Origin: a virus
Length of the DNA: 33,164 nt
Virus record (IMG/VR): IMGVR_UViG_3300044627_000209
Span: 1 to 33,164 of that record
Reading direction: 5' to 3' (one strand)
Part shown: positions 22,962 through 30,990 of the stretch, piece by piece
Numbering within the stretch: position 1 is the stretch's first letter
Layout of the letters: each line of letters begins with the position of its first letter
Notes under the pieces: generated by a model
What the model was told of the DNA's origin: nothing
What the model saw: the letters and a program-made list of their open reading frames with translations, nothing else
Database searches by the model: none
Program-made: the position numbers and the translations under genes

Positions 22962-24914
22962 TTATGCGATTGCCAAGAAGATAAATGTGCCACCGTTTGC
23001 ATTAATAGAGTTTGGTGCTGTGCTAGTAATTTCAAACCCCGCATTGTAGGTATCAACATAGTCAGTGTTTGTCACTTCAGCGGCTGTACTACTAATAATC
23101 AGATATGGGTCGTCACCAGCTACAATGCCACGGGCTGAATCCCAGACGTACCAAGGACCAACAAAATCGGTGCGCTTGATGAGTACGAACCGTGAACCTG
23201 CTGTGAAGCCACAATTAATTTGAAGTGTTGTTGCTGTGCCAGTGTATGAGCCTACTTTGGAAACACCAGCGCAGGTTGCAAAGAGATAAGCAACGTAAGT
23301 TCCCGCACTTGCATTGGTTGTAGTGCTTGTTCCAATACTAAAAACAGAAGCGGTGGGAGTTGTGCTATTCCATCTTGTTGCGCCTGTATCTTTAGCGGCA
23401 TTAGTGTTTACAACAAGATACTCAGTGTTTGCAAGCGCAGAAGAATAACTGTCCCAATCTGCCGCTGTGTCTCTGCGTTTTACTATTATTAATTCTGGAA
23501 CAACGCCCAAGTTATGAGTTTGAGTTGTATTACTTCCCGTCCCTGTATAGCAAACCACATCCATAAAAGATGGGGCGCGTTGGAAGTTCCAAAAAATGCC
23601 GTCCTGACTTCCAATCCCTGCTGGCATAACAAAACCAGTATTACCCCATTGCCTTGTGTAAGAGCCACCTGTTTCAGCCGCTGTAGATGAAGTAACAATG
23701 AAGTTGCCACCTGCTGTGCTAGTTGTGCTTACACCACGCAGTCTGTCGCTTGTTGTGATGTTTGCAGCATCTCCAGCACGAATCCCATACATTTGCAAAT
23801 CAACGGGGAAGTTTGTTGTTAACTGAGTTCCACCAGCAGCAGCAGAGGCAATAGGACTAAACACACTTGTACCCACCGTAGGCACTTCCATCGGGCCACG
23901 GCGTATGGCTATGTAGATGTAGGTTGCATTATTACCATAATTGCTTGGTATATAAAAACCTGTCGCAGTTGGCTCTCCGCGCTCTTGGTTTGCAGTTTCA
24001 GCGGCGGATGAATTGGCAAGAAGTGTTGCGTCTAATCCCAACACATCAAATCCGCGCATTTGATCCAGCATGATCCAGTCGCCCGTGCTGTCGGTTCGCT
24101 TAATCATTACAAACTGTGGTTCATACCCAAGAGTTATTGTTGCCACGCCGCCAGCACTTGTAGTAAACGACCCACACGAAATCACATTGTCCGTACCCGT
24201 CAGGCCAAAGCCTCCAGCGTTGTGGGCGAAGAGGTAGGCCACATATGTACCGCCAGATGCGTTAACATCGTTGTTAGTCCCCAAAGAAAATACCGTACTT
24301 GTTGGTGCTGTACTGTTCCAAGCGGATGGGCTAGTTATTGCCTCCGCATTTGTTAAATTTAATTGTACACTGTATGCAGCGCTGGTCAGACTTCTGTGAT
24401 AGACCTCCCAATTAGCAACTGTATCTGTACGTTTGACCATAATACAGCCCGGCGCTGATCCAAGGTTGTGTGCAATTGTTCTGGCTACACCACTTCCTGT
24501 CCATGTCACAATGTCAAAAAACTTTGGCTGCTTTCGGAATGTCCACGACGTTAGCGTAGAAGATGTTTCGTTTACACGTGCTCCCGCCCCAACAGTAAAA
24601 CCTGTAATACTAAAGGCTGTTAATTGGTCGGTTGCCGTTTCTGGGACAGCCGATGTATTTGACTGTAACTGACTATTAACACCCCGCACTGTATCGGTTA
24701 GTACATGGTTGTACGCATTGTTTCTGCTCTTAATCCAAACCAACCCACCTTTAGTAGACAAGTCAATGCTATTTGTAATTGTGTTTGTAGAACTATTACC
24801 TGTATAAAGATAAGTTGAGAACACATCCTCAATGTAGTTGACAGACCCAGATGCCTGTGAAAACTCACCAAAGCCTTGAGCCGATGCCGCACCTTTTGTT
24901 GAAACTAATGGCAT
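22962..24914 (-). CDS. Tail-fibre / adhesin protein with duplicated beta modules (650 aa)
   Basis: A short N-terminal segment (MPLVSTKGAASAQGFGEFS) probably attaches to the tail. Two long, similar modules follow, at residues 131-335 and 449-650. Each contains HNLG..P..I.VKR.DT...W, WNST.PT..VFS.GT, NAS.GTYVAYLFA, and a second ..F V.IKRTD...W block ending with SSTAAE-like sequence. This is the DUF7483-like repeat (name from memory) of phage fibres. The segment before each module (VRGV / LRGV, then W.F) is also related. All beta, no enzyme motif. Likely a receptor-binding fibre; AAAGGA precedes the ATG, fused to the stop of the preceding gene. Confidence 0.82.
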   Translation of the reverse strand: MPLVSTKGAASAQGFGEFSQASGSVNYIEDVFSTYLYTGNSSTNTITNSIDLSTKGGLVWIKSRNNAYNHVLTDTVRGVNSQLQSNTSAVPETATDQLTAFSITGFTVGAGARVNETSSTLTSWTFRKQPKFFDIVTWTGSGVARTIAHNLGSAPGCIMVKRTDTVANWEVYHRSLTSAAYSVQLNLTNAEAITSPSAWNSTAPTSTVFSLGTNNDVNASGGTYVAYLFAHNAGGFGLTGTDNVISCGSFTTSAGGVATITLGYEPQFVMIKRTDSTGDWIMLDQMRGFDVLGLDATLLANSSAAETANQERGEPTATGFYIPSNYGNNATYIYIAIRRGPMEVPTVGTSVFSPIASAAAGGTQLTTNFPVDLQMYGIRAGDAANITTSDRLRGVSTTSTAGGNFIVTSSTAAETGGSYTRQWGNTGFVMPAGIGSQDGIFWNFQRAPSFMDVVCYTGTGSNTTQTHNLGVVPELIIVKRRDTAADWDSYSSALANTEYLVVNTNAAKDTGATRWNSTTPTASVFSIGTSTTTNASAGTYVAYLFATCAGVSKVGSYTGTATTLQINCGFTAGSRFVLIKRTDFVGPWYVWDSARGIVAGDDPYLIISSTAAEVTNTDYVDTYNAGFEITSTAPNSINANGGTFIFLAIA

Positions 24915-24923
24915 GGTTGTCCT

Positions 24924-25259
24924 TTAAGCAAACTGGGTTTGTGAAGCAAAGACAGTAAACGCCGCACTGCCCGTCTTGACGATGGTGTACACATACGCAT
25001 CCACGCTTGAAGCATTACCCGCCGTTGGCGCTGTACCGCCTTGATACTTAGGGGTCACAGTTGAGCCGTCTACCTGAACTACGTTATTGTAATAAGCAGT
25101 AGCGCCTTGAGTCACCAAGAAAGCCACAGTCATTGACTGGCCTGTAGTCATCAATGTATTCAATGAAGTACCGCTTGAGCCTCTGAAGTTAACTGTCCAG
25201 TTAGCACTTGCGTTAGTTGTGTAGTACAAAACAGACTGAGTTGTGATGTCGTAGTTGAT
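24924..25259 (-). repeat. C-terminal fibre module, copy B
   Basis: Codes for the last 111 residues of the 401-residue fibre protein, with ungapped similarity to the end of the neighbouring gene (about 69% identical residues by eye). Likely a gene-internal duplication or module exchange. Confidence 0.85.
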
Positions 25260-26129
25260 TGTCCCTGTGGCTGCTGTGGCTGATATAGTTACGACTTCTG
25301 CCGCATCGTTTAAAACAATAGCCTGAGCAGATGATGAGCCGGAGAAGGTCTTAGTAGCCGTGAATGTCTGAGTTGTAGATAAACTAGCCACATCAGACAA
25401 AGTGTTGTTACTAAAAGCTATGGTTTTGTTGGTTAAAGTCTCTGTGCCCGCCAAAGTAGATAATGTTCCCGTTGTGGGAAATGTGACGTTTGTTACGCCT
25501 GTCAGCGTTCTTGTGTAGGCAAAGTTGCCTGAACCCGTTACTGTCATGGCAGCGCTATTAACTACACCTGTGCCGCCATTGGCTGCGGGTAAAGGAACCC
25601 CCGAGTAAGTCATTGCCAGAGTGCCACTAGTAGTAATTGGGCTGCCTGCAATACTAAAAATACTTGGGACTGTCGCTGCTACGCTTGTGACTGATCCTGA
25701 TCCTGTACCCGTGCTGGTAGCTACTTTGATGTAGTCCGTACCGTTGTAGTAGACAAAACACTTCTCACCCACAGCGATAGAAACCCCTGTTTGACCAGCA
25801 GCTTTAAATGTTACTGCGCTGGTAGCGCCTGCGTGATCCACCATGTACAGCTTGCTGTAGCTAGGGCCTGTAATAACTTTGGTAACAGTCTGTGTGCCAG
25901 TAATACGGATCACCATGTACTGGGCTGTGGTAGAAGTTATTGCGTTTCCTGACGAGCTACCTGTGGTGTTAGCCAAAGTAATAGCGCCATCCCCTGCAAA
26001 AGATAATGTGCCCGCAATAGCAATATCAAGGTAATCAGTAATACCGTAGTTGACTGTGTCGCCCCATGTGCCTGAGAGCGTTCCTTGTGTTGGGGTGACT
26101 AAGCCCAAAAGAGTCGTCGTTGCTGCCAT
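24924..26129 (-). CDS. Tail-fibre protein sharing its C-terminal module with the preceding gene (401 aa)
   Basis: The N-terminus (LGLVTPTQGTLSGTWGDTV) is a common phage fibre start. The middle is Thr/Ser/Gly-rich with PAANGGTG and TETLTNKTI, motifs typical of long fibre shafts. The last 111 residues (291-401) align without gaps to the end of the 690-residue protein encoded just upstream; by eye about 77 of 111 positions are identical, including [19 protein letters not shown] and [10 protein letters not shown]. The shared module probably sets trimerisation or receptor contact. Start ATG with AAGGA in a TAAGGA junction. Receptor binding is inferred. Confidence 0.83.
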   Translation of the reverse strand: MAATTTLLGLVTPTQGTLSGTWGDTVNYGITDYLDIAIAGTLSFAGDGAITLANTTGSSSGNAITSTTAQYMVIRITGTQTVTKVITGPSYSKLYMVDHAGATSAVTFKAAGQTGVSIAVGEKCFVYYNGTDYIKVATSTGTGSGSVTSVAATVPSIFSIAGSPITTSGTLAMTYSGVPLPAANGGTGVVNSAAMTVTGSGNFAYTRTLTGVTNVTFPTTGTLSTLAGTETLTNKTIAFSNNTLSDVASLSTTQTFTATKTFSGSSSAQAIVLNDAAEVVTISATAATGTINYDITTQSVLYYTTNASANWTVNFRGSSGTSLNTLMTTGQSMTVAFLVTQGATAYYNNVVQVDGSTVTPKYQGGTAPTAGNASSVDAYVYTIVKTGSAAFTVFASQTQFA

Positions 26130-26137
26130 GATAATCC

Positions 26138-26473
26138 TTATGCAAATTTGGTTTGTGAAGCCAATACCGTAAATGTAGCCGATGCGGTCTTAATTACGGT
26201 TAAAACGTACACATCAAGCGCACTAGCATTACCCGCCGTGGGCGCAGTTCCGGTTTGCCATTTTGGAGTAACCGAACTTCCATCCACTTGATAAGCCGTA
26301 GGGTAGTACGCTGTTGCGCCGTTAGTTACCAAAAGCGCAATCGTGCAGGATTGCCCCGTAGCCATGATGGTGTTCAATGTCGTTCCGCTGTTGCCGCGAA
26401 TGTTGAACGTGAAGTTGGCCGAAGCGTTGGTAGTGTAATACTGAACCGCTTGCGTAATGACATCAAAGTTTGT
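26138..26473 (-). repeat. C-terminal fibre module, copy A
   Basis: Codes for residues 580-690 of the 690-residue fibre, matching copy B at 24924-25259. The two proteins have unrelated N-terminal halves, so the module behaves as an exchangeable tip or trimerisation unit. Confidence 0.85.
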
Positions 26474-28210
26474 GGTTGCCGCTGGAGCAGACGCTGTAAT
26501 TGTGGCCGCTTCAAACAACGCCTCAATGTTTGCGTATGAGCTATAAGTCCAAACGCCGTTGGCTGTAACTGACGACGTTGCCCCAGATACAGCAGAACCA
26601 ATATTGATATTGGTCGTTGAACCAGAAAGACCAGCAGTACCTACGTTGACTGTTTTGGTTGTGGCTGTTGCAGTAGCACCAGTAGCCAAGTTAAGCGTTT
26701 GAGCGCCTGTGGACTGACCAACGGTAATAATACCTGTGCCAGTAGTTCCACCAACAGTAATAAGACCTGTTGTTTGCGATGTTCCTAACAAAAGACTTGT
26801 TGTTGTTCCGCTAAAAGTTACTGCGGCAGAGGCTGTTAATGTAGAACTTACAGCAACAGTAGAACTTGCAGTTACGGCACCCACCGCAGTTACGGCACCG
26901 CCAATAACTAAAGTACCATCAACATAAGCGTTTGCACCAGCAACCAAGTTACCATTTATGGATAGTGTGCCGGGTGTGTACAGCTTGTCTGTGCTGAAAT
27001 CGACAGAGTTCGTCGCGGTGTTGTATTGGAAAACAGCATCATTAGTGCTGCCAACTATATAAACACGATTAGCCGCCGTGGAATCAATAAATAAACCTTG
27101 AGGGGATGTGTCTTGAAAGCCAACATAAAAATTATTGACGGGAGTTGCAGTGCTTACATTCCATGCCGTACCAAGCGAATATTCCCAGATGTCATCACCT
27201 GTTGCACCAAGAACCCACATTTTTGTGCCGTCAGCACTTAAATTTACTTGTACTGGGGATGTGTCTTGTGCTGCAACGCTGTAAGAAATACTTGCATAAG
27301 ATGCCGTTGAAACATCCCAAGCAGTTGAAAGTGTGTATTGAAATACAGTATCGCTTGAACTCCCAACAACGTACATTGACAAACCATCTGTCTTAAACCA
27401 AAGACCAAGTGGCGTTGCTTCTTGTGATGCAACGCTAAAAGACTTGCTTGCGTATGAAGCCGTTGAAATGTCCCAAGCAACTGTTAATGTGTATTGAAAA
27501 ACTGTATCGTTTGTACTTCCAATAACAAACATTGATAAACCATCAGGCTTAAAAAAGATGTCTTGTGGCGCAGTATCTTGTGCAGAAGTAGAAAATATTG
27601 TTACAAACGTAGCTGTTGTAATGTTCCATGCAGTGCCAAGTGTGTATTCGTTTACGTCATCGCCAGAACTTCCGTTGATGTACATTTTTGTGCCGTTGGA
27701 GCCAATAAACAAACCTGTTGGTGATGTTTCCTGACTGCTAACAGAAAAACTATTATCCGAGTACAGCCAACTTGTGATGCTGGTGTTAGGGGAAATGACA
27801 GCGTTGCCAGAAGCAACAGGGACGGTCACCGATGTGAACGAACCAGCCGCAGGAGTTGTGGAGCCAATGGCTGGCGGGTAGGCCAGTGTGTCGGTGGATA
27901 CCGATTTTTGTGATGGATATGTAACAAATACGTCTTTTGTACCGGCGGAGAATGATAGGGCCGATGGTTGTGTTCCTGCGCTATTAGATAAAACCGTAGT
28001 ACGGGCAAGTGTTGTACCAGAAGAAGTGTACGTACCAATACCAACTTCCCACTGACTACCAGTCTGCCCTGCAATCGTGTAATAAGTTGTGTTGCCGTTG
28101 CCAATCACAGCAAAAGACTGAAACCCTGTAGCTGCGCCAAGCAGAGTCACTGTCCCCGTACCAGTCGTGGTAGTGGTTTCTTTGACGCGATCTGCTAAAA
28201 CAAGAGCCAT
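26138..28210 (-). CDS. Tail-fibre / adhesin with five propeller-like repeats (690 aa)
   Basis: Residues 1-105 form an N-terminal domain I associate with phage virion proteins ([43 protein letters not shown]). Residues 155-403 are five tandem ~51-residue repeats: (F/Y)xV..Q(D/E)TSP.GLFF..DG.KMYV.GS..D.VFQYTLGTAW(D/N)VSTA. That is one beta-propeller blade each, like NHL/SMP-type lactonase-fold repeats. Residues about 405-575 are Thr/Val-rich shaft ([19 protein letters not shown]), and the last 111 residues are the module shared with the next gene. A propeller suggests host-surface binding. ATG with AAGGAT upstream. Confidence 0.84.
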   Translation of the reverse strand: MALVLADRVKETTTTTGTGTVTLLGAATGFQSFAVIGNGNTTYYTIAGQTGSQWEVGIGTYTSSGTTLARTTVLSNSAGTQPSALSFSAGTKDVFVTYPSQKSVSTDTLAYPPAIGSTTPAAGSFTSVTVPVASGNAVISPNTSITSWLYSDNSFSVSSQETSPTGLFIGSNGTKMYINGSSGDDVNEYTLGTAWNITTATFVTIFSTSAQDTAPQDIFFKPDGLSMFVIGSTNDTVFQYTLTVAWDISTASYASKSFSVASQEATPLGLWFKTDGLSMYVVGSSSDTVFQYTLSTAWDVSTASYASISYSVAAQDTSPVQVNLSADGTKMWVLGATGDDIWEYSLGTAWNVSTATPVNNFYVGFQDTSPQGLFIDSTAANRVYIVGSTNDAVFQYNTATNSVDFSTDKLYTPGTLSINGNLVAGANAYVDGTLVIGGAVTAVGAVTASSTVAVSSTLTASAAVTFSGTTTSLLLGTSQTTGLITVGGTTGTGIITVGQSTGAQTLNLATGATATATTKTVNVGTAGLSGSTTNINIGSAVSGATSSVTANGVWTYSSYANIEALFEAATITASAPAATTNFDVITQAVQYYTTNASANFTFNIRGNSGTTLNTIMATGQSCTIALLVTNGATAYYPTAYQVDGSSVTPKWQTGTAPTAGNASALDVYVLTVIKTASATFTVLASQTKFA
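27002..27748 (-). repeat. Five tandem ~155-bp repeats coding propeller-like blades
   Basis: Successive units of 51-52 codons share Q-D/E-x-S/T/A-P, DG-x-x-M, GS-x-x-D and QYTLxxAW(D/N)(V/I)STA; the fifth is shorter. Units 2 and 3 are most alike at the DNA level, so unequal recombination could change blade number. Confidence 0.82.
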
Positions 28211-28222
28211 AAGTTATCCTTT

Positions 28223-29146
28223 TCAGACTGTATCAACCAATTCCCAGTCTGGCGTTTGCTCATCGTTAATTACGCCCCAACCTGAAGATTGAGTGTTGTC
28301 GATATTTTGCCAGTTTGCGCTCTGATTGTCATCAACTAAAGCCCATCCAGATGCTTGCGTGTTATTTATATTTTGCCAGTTTGCGTCTTCGCTGTCATCA
28401 ATTAACGACCAGAAAAATACACCGAAGCTACCAACAGCACCCATCGCCTGATTGCCTGTGACAGCTATTAAGCGCTCGCCTATTGAAACAGAACCTAGGT
28501 TGCCTGAAGCTTCTACGCCTGTAAGGGCTAAAGACCTTGCGGCGACCTCAACCGTGCCAACTGCACCCGTAGCTGCTACGCCTGTAAGCGCTTTAGTTCT
28601 ACTTGAGGTGACGGAACCTACTGCGCCTGTAGCTTGAACGCCCGTAATTGCAAGAGTGACGTTTGCTGAAAAAACAACTGTGCCAACTGCACCCGTAGCT
28701 GCTACGCCTGTAAGCGCAACTGTTCTACTTTGAACAACTGTACCTACAAAACCATTGGCAACTACGCCATTTTCGGTTGGGCTGTTAGTTTCGGTAACAT
28801 TTCCAACTGCGCCCGTAGTTGCTACGCCTGTGAGCGCAACTGTTCTACTTTGGACGACTGTACCAACTGCACCTGCAGCAGCTACGCCTGTAAGCGCTTT
28901 AGTTCTACTTTGAACAACTGTACCAACTGCACCCGAAGCTGCTACGCCTGTAAGCGCTTTAGTTCTACTTTGAACAACTGTACCAACCGCGCCCGAAGCT
29001 GATACACCTGTTAGGGCCTTAGACCTAGCACCAACTGCGACTGTTCCTACCGCGCCAGATGCCTGAACGCCGGTAAGAGCAACGTCTCTTGTCTGCCCCG
29101 CAAGCGAGGCAAATGGAGCTTCGGCAAACGCGGAGATACCAAACAT
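28223..29146 (-). CDS. Repeat-built adhesin-like virion protein (307 aa)
   Basis: After a short N-terminus (MFGISAFAEAPFASLAG), residues 22-245 are eleven ~20-residue repeats of the form ALTGV.A.GAVGTV..SRT. They lack cysteine and aromatics and are probably short beta strands stacked into a shaft. Residues 246-307 are two and a half 22-residue repeats with WxLIDDxxxANWQNIxNTQxSG. The gene is unlike an enzyme and sits first in the fibre gene run, so a thin fibre or surface decoration is inferred. The ATG lacks a strong Shine-Dalgarno and follows a GAAA-tetraloop hairpin. Repeat copy number could vary between relatives. Confidence 0.82.
   Translation of the reverse strand: MFGISAFAEAPFASLAGQTRDVALTGVQASGAVGTVAVGARSKALTGVSASGAVGTVVQSRTKALTGVAASGAVGTVVQSRTKALTGVAAAGAVGTVVQSRTVALTGVATTGAVGNVTETNSPTENGVVANGFVGTVVQSRTVALTGVAATGAVGTVVFSANVTLAITGVQATGAVGSVTSSRTKALTGVAATGAVGTVEVAARSLALTGVEASGNLGSVSIGERLIAVTGNQAMGAVGSFGVFFWSLIDDSEDANWQNINNTQASGWALVDDNQSANWQNIDNTQSSGWGVINDEQTPDWELVDTV
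28226..28411 (-). repeat. Trp/Asp-rich 22-residue coding repeats
   Basis: Two full copies and one partial copy of W-x-L-I/V-D-D-x5-ANWQNI-x-NTQ-x-SG at the C-terminus of the 307-residue adhesin. Their composition differs sharply from the Ala/Gly/Val repeats before them, suggesting a separate tip or attachment segment. Confidence 0.82.
28412..29083 (-). repeat. Eleven ~60-bp tandem coding repeats
   Basis: The units encode (A/V)LTGVxAxGAVGTVVxSRT and are mostly 60 bp, with a few of 54-66 bp. Neighbouring copies at 28861-28920 and 28921-28980 differ at only about four bases, showing recent duplication or gene conversion. One unit (residues 126-143) has diverged to NGVVANGFVGTV. Confidence 0.9.
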
Positions 29147-29156
29147 TGGCTATTCA

Positions 29157-29170
29157 GCGGGTTTCCCCGC
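29157..29170 (-). promoter_or_regulatory. GC-only hairpin with GAAA tetraloop before the repeat adhesin gene
   Basis: On the - strand GCGGG-GAAA-CCCGC folds into a 5-bp all-GC stem with a GNRA loop, 10 nt upstream of the ATG at 29146 and where a Shine-Dalgarno would be expected. It is therefore a candidate translational control or RNA-stability element. Confidence 0.4.
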
Positions 29171-29178
29171 CGCCCACA

Positions 29179-29706
29179 TTAGGTTGTAGCCAAACGAATC
29201 AACGCAGTAGTCGTGCTGTTTGCGGGCATTGTTAAAGTAAACGTGCCAGCAGTTACAGTTTGTGAGCCAAACGTGTGAACACTAATGACTTTACCGCTCT
29301 GTGTAGAGTTATAAAGTACCATCGTATCAAACGCTGTAGTCAAAGTCACGGTTGTGTACGTAATACTTGCTGAAGGAGTCCAGTACGCAACACCCGCCGT
29401 AGAAGATGAGTTTGTTGATGTAGGCGCGGTAGCGTTAGTTACAGTCACACCACCGGCTGTGTAGCCTCCACCGGATACTTCGCTAGTGCCAATGTTTGAT
29501 GTTGAAGGTGCGCCAGTACCGGGTGTGCCAACGTTAGTCTGGCTGGCGTTAACCGTGCCAGAAGCCAAAACTAGCAACGCTTTGAGCGTGTCAGTTGTGG
29601 GAGAAGTCAAACTTGTACGAGAAACTAAAGTAACAGCACCTAATTGGTGTGCGCCAATGAGGAGCTCCCCCATAAATGAGGTGGCCATTGCTTGAGTATT
29701 TGCCAT
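29179..29706 (-). CDS. Beta-rich virion protein, paralogue of the 139-aa gene (175 aa)
   Basis: Shares an overall plan with the product of 29904-30323: an N-terminal SF...L..G.H segment, a Gly/Thr-rich middle with GGYTAGGVTVT (paralogue YALGGATLT), then YNSTQ, FTLTMPANS and TTALIR near the end. No enzyme motif. Likely a tail, fibre-base or decoration subunit; probably structural since it sits between adaptor and fibre genes. The ATG follows TAAGGAAATATC, with the stop of the 63-aa gene merged into its ribosome site. Confidence 0.8.
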   Translation of the reverse strand: MANTQAMATSFMGELLIGAHQLGAVTLVSRTSLTSPTTDTLKALLVLASGTVNASQTNVGTPGTGAPSTSNIGTSEVSGGGYTAGGVTVTNATAPTSTNSSSTAGVAYWTPSASITYTTVTLTTAFDTMVLYNSTQSGKVISVHTFGSQTVTAGTFTLTMPANSTTTALIRLATT

Positions 29707-29715
29707 GATATTTCC

Positions 29716-29907
29716 TTAATCTAAAGATGCTGCTTCGGCAAACAGCGGGGGCGAAGTTTTTAAACTGACATGAACAGAACGGTGAACAAGTTCACCCTCA
29801 TGCCAGTACTCAACCCAAGTTGTGTACTCTATGTCATTATCGACGGAACCTTCCCGTTTTTCAAGCAGAGATTCGTCCATGTCGCCTTTGGTGGTAGTAA
29901 CAATCAA
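29716..29907 (-). CDS. Small acidic phage protein of unknown function (63 aa)
   Basis: The start is TTG at 29907, overlapping the upstream stop as TTGA, with a strong AGGAG six bases upstream. The alternative ATG (residue 10) has no comparable site. The product begins MIVTTTKGDMDESLLEKREG and ends in a hydrophilic tail, with the segment WVEYWHEGELVHRSVHV in the middle. I believe very similar short proteins occur between structural genes in related phages, but I know no function. No membrane segment or zinc motif. It sits between two paralogous virion genes, so it may assist their assembly. Confidence 0.78.
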   Translation of the reverse strand: MIVTTTKGDMDESLLEKREGSVDNDIEYTTWVEYWHEGELVHRSVHVSLKTSPPLFAEAASLD

Positions 29908-30323
29908 TTTGAACTCCTGATAAGAGCCGTCGTAGCGGTATTTGCTGGCATGGTAATTGTAAATGTAACGCTGGATGTTTTATCAGAACCGAAGTCCAAA
30001 ACAGCAATAGATTTGTTGCCTTGGGTAGAGTTATAGATCAGTGCGCACCGAGCCGTGATAGCTCCAGTCCAAGAGATATTGGGGAAGCCCACATAGGCTG
30101 TGTATCCAGAAGACGATACCGTGATTGGTGTTAATGTCGCCCCACCAAGCGCATACGTACCTGTAGCTGGCACTTCACCGGTTGAATTGTAAATGGTTGT
30201 GTCTTCATTTAAATTAGCGTTGGCTGTATACAAAGCAATCTTGATAACGTCAGTTGTCAAATCATGTATGCCTTGATACAGCTCGGCCTTGAAGCTGGTG
30301 GTTTGGGTCTGGATAATTGACAT
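29904..30323 (-). CDS. Beta-rich virion protein, paralogue of the 175-aa gene (139 aa)
   Basis: Begins MSIIQTQTTSFKAELYQGIHD and ends with FTITMPANTATTALIR, matching the C-terminal block of the 175-residue protein. The middle (GEVPATGTYALGGATLT, then YVGFPNISW) is beta-rich. Probably a structural subunit near the tail base or a decoration protein. The ATG follows the adaptor gene's TGA by one base, and its ribosome site (AAGGTAAC) lies in the end of that gene. The stop overlaps the TTG of the 63-aa gene. Confidence 0.82.
   Translation of the reverse strand: MSIIQTQTTSFKAELYQGIHDLTTDVIKIALYTANANLNEDTTIYNSTGEVPATGTYALGGATLTPITVSSSGYTAYVGFPNISWTGAITARCALIYNSTQGNKSIAVLDFGSDKTSSVTFTITMPANTATTALIRSSN
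29914..29918 (-). promoter_or_regulatory. Shine-Dalgarno AGGAG deciding a TTG start
   Basis: AGGAG on the - strand lies six bases before the TTG at 29905-29907, inside the end of the 139-aa gene. It supports the rare start codon over the downstream ATG. Confidence 0.7.
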
Positions 30324-30324
30324 A

Positions 30325-30990
30325 TCAAGTTACCTTCTGACGGAACTGACCAGAACGATACGCGTCTTGACGCTCCATACCATCACCCAAACGTTTAGCT
30401 AACGCAAGAGCTTCCATAAACTTGCCGTTATACAACTGCATCATATCGGCTTCACCCTTCATGTAGGTGTAAGCCTCAACCAAAGAGCCATACAACAGTA
30501 CAGAATCAAAATTGTCGCCCAGCCATGTAGTAGAAGCTGTGACAATTGACTCAGGGTAGTAGTAATAGTGCAACTCAACTGTGTAATTGGCATCTGGCTT
30601 TGGGCCAAGAATAAACGTTAATTCGTCAGTAATTGTGCTACCACTAACAGTAGGGCCAAACAAAGCATAGTACCTTGGCAAACCCACATCGCTAGCGCTT
30701 GGATATGCCTGACGAATAAAGTTAACGTCTTTGTTCAACAAGTATTCATAGTTGCCGTCGGCATCAATAACAGCCAGTGAATACGAGGCTAAGTAGTCAT
30801 CAGGCGCGGACAAGTATGTACTGGTGGTAGATACCACGCCCGTCATGTTCTTACGAATCGAAGGGAACTGCACCGAGTTGTAAATACGCTGCTCAGCTTG
30901 CTGAACGAACACGGGTATTTCAGCGATAAAGTCCGCTTCGGTATTTTCCGTGTACGCTTGGATCGCGTTGCTGAGTTCAGTGTAATTCAT
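30325..30990 (-). CDS. Head-tail adaptor / tail-tube-A-like neck protein (221 aa)
   Basis: The N-terminal ~45 residues (YTELSNAIQAYTENTEADF, then FVQQAEQRIYNSVQFP) form the helix pattern of phage adaptor proteins that ring the portal in short-tailed phages (SU10-like adaptor, T7 gp11-type). A beta-rich middle (RYYALFGPTVSG, FILGPKPDANYTVELHYYYYP) and a helical C-terminus with SVLLYGSLVEAYTYMKGE follow, as in that fold. It would join portal to tail and hold DNA in. The ATG overlaps the stop of the preceding 81-aa gene (ATGA). Fold call is by pattern, fairly sure. Confidence 0.78.
   Translation of the reverse strand: MNYTELSNAIQAYTENTEADFIAEIPVFVQQAEQRIYNSVQFPSIRKNMTGVVSTTSTYLSAPDDYLASYSLAVIDADGNYEYLLNKDVNFIRQAYPSASDVGLPRYYALFGPTVSGSTITDELTFILGPKPDANYTVELHYYYYPESIVTASTTWLGDNFDSVLLYGSLVEAYTYMKGEADMMQLYNGKFMEALALAKRLGDGMERQDAYRSGQFRQKVT

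Noticed and set aside
28412-29083. Regular ~60-bp repeats that could suggest a CRISPR-like array
   Set aside because: Repeats are contiguous, in frame, without unique spacers, and translate to a coherent 20-residue motif.
22962-29146. Possible diversity-generating retroelement acting on the fibre genes
   Set aside because: No reverse transcriptase, template repeat or AAC-rich variable region is present in the window; repeats are explained by tandem duplication.
29150-29179. Nine-codon frame (MWAAGKPAE) starting in a TAATG overlap after the 175-aa gene
   Set aside because: Too short to judge, and it covers the hairpin; it could be a leader peptide but nothing supports that beyond the start overlap.
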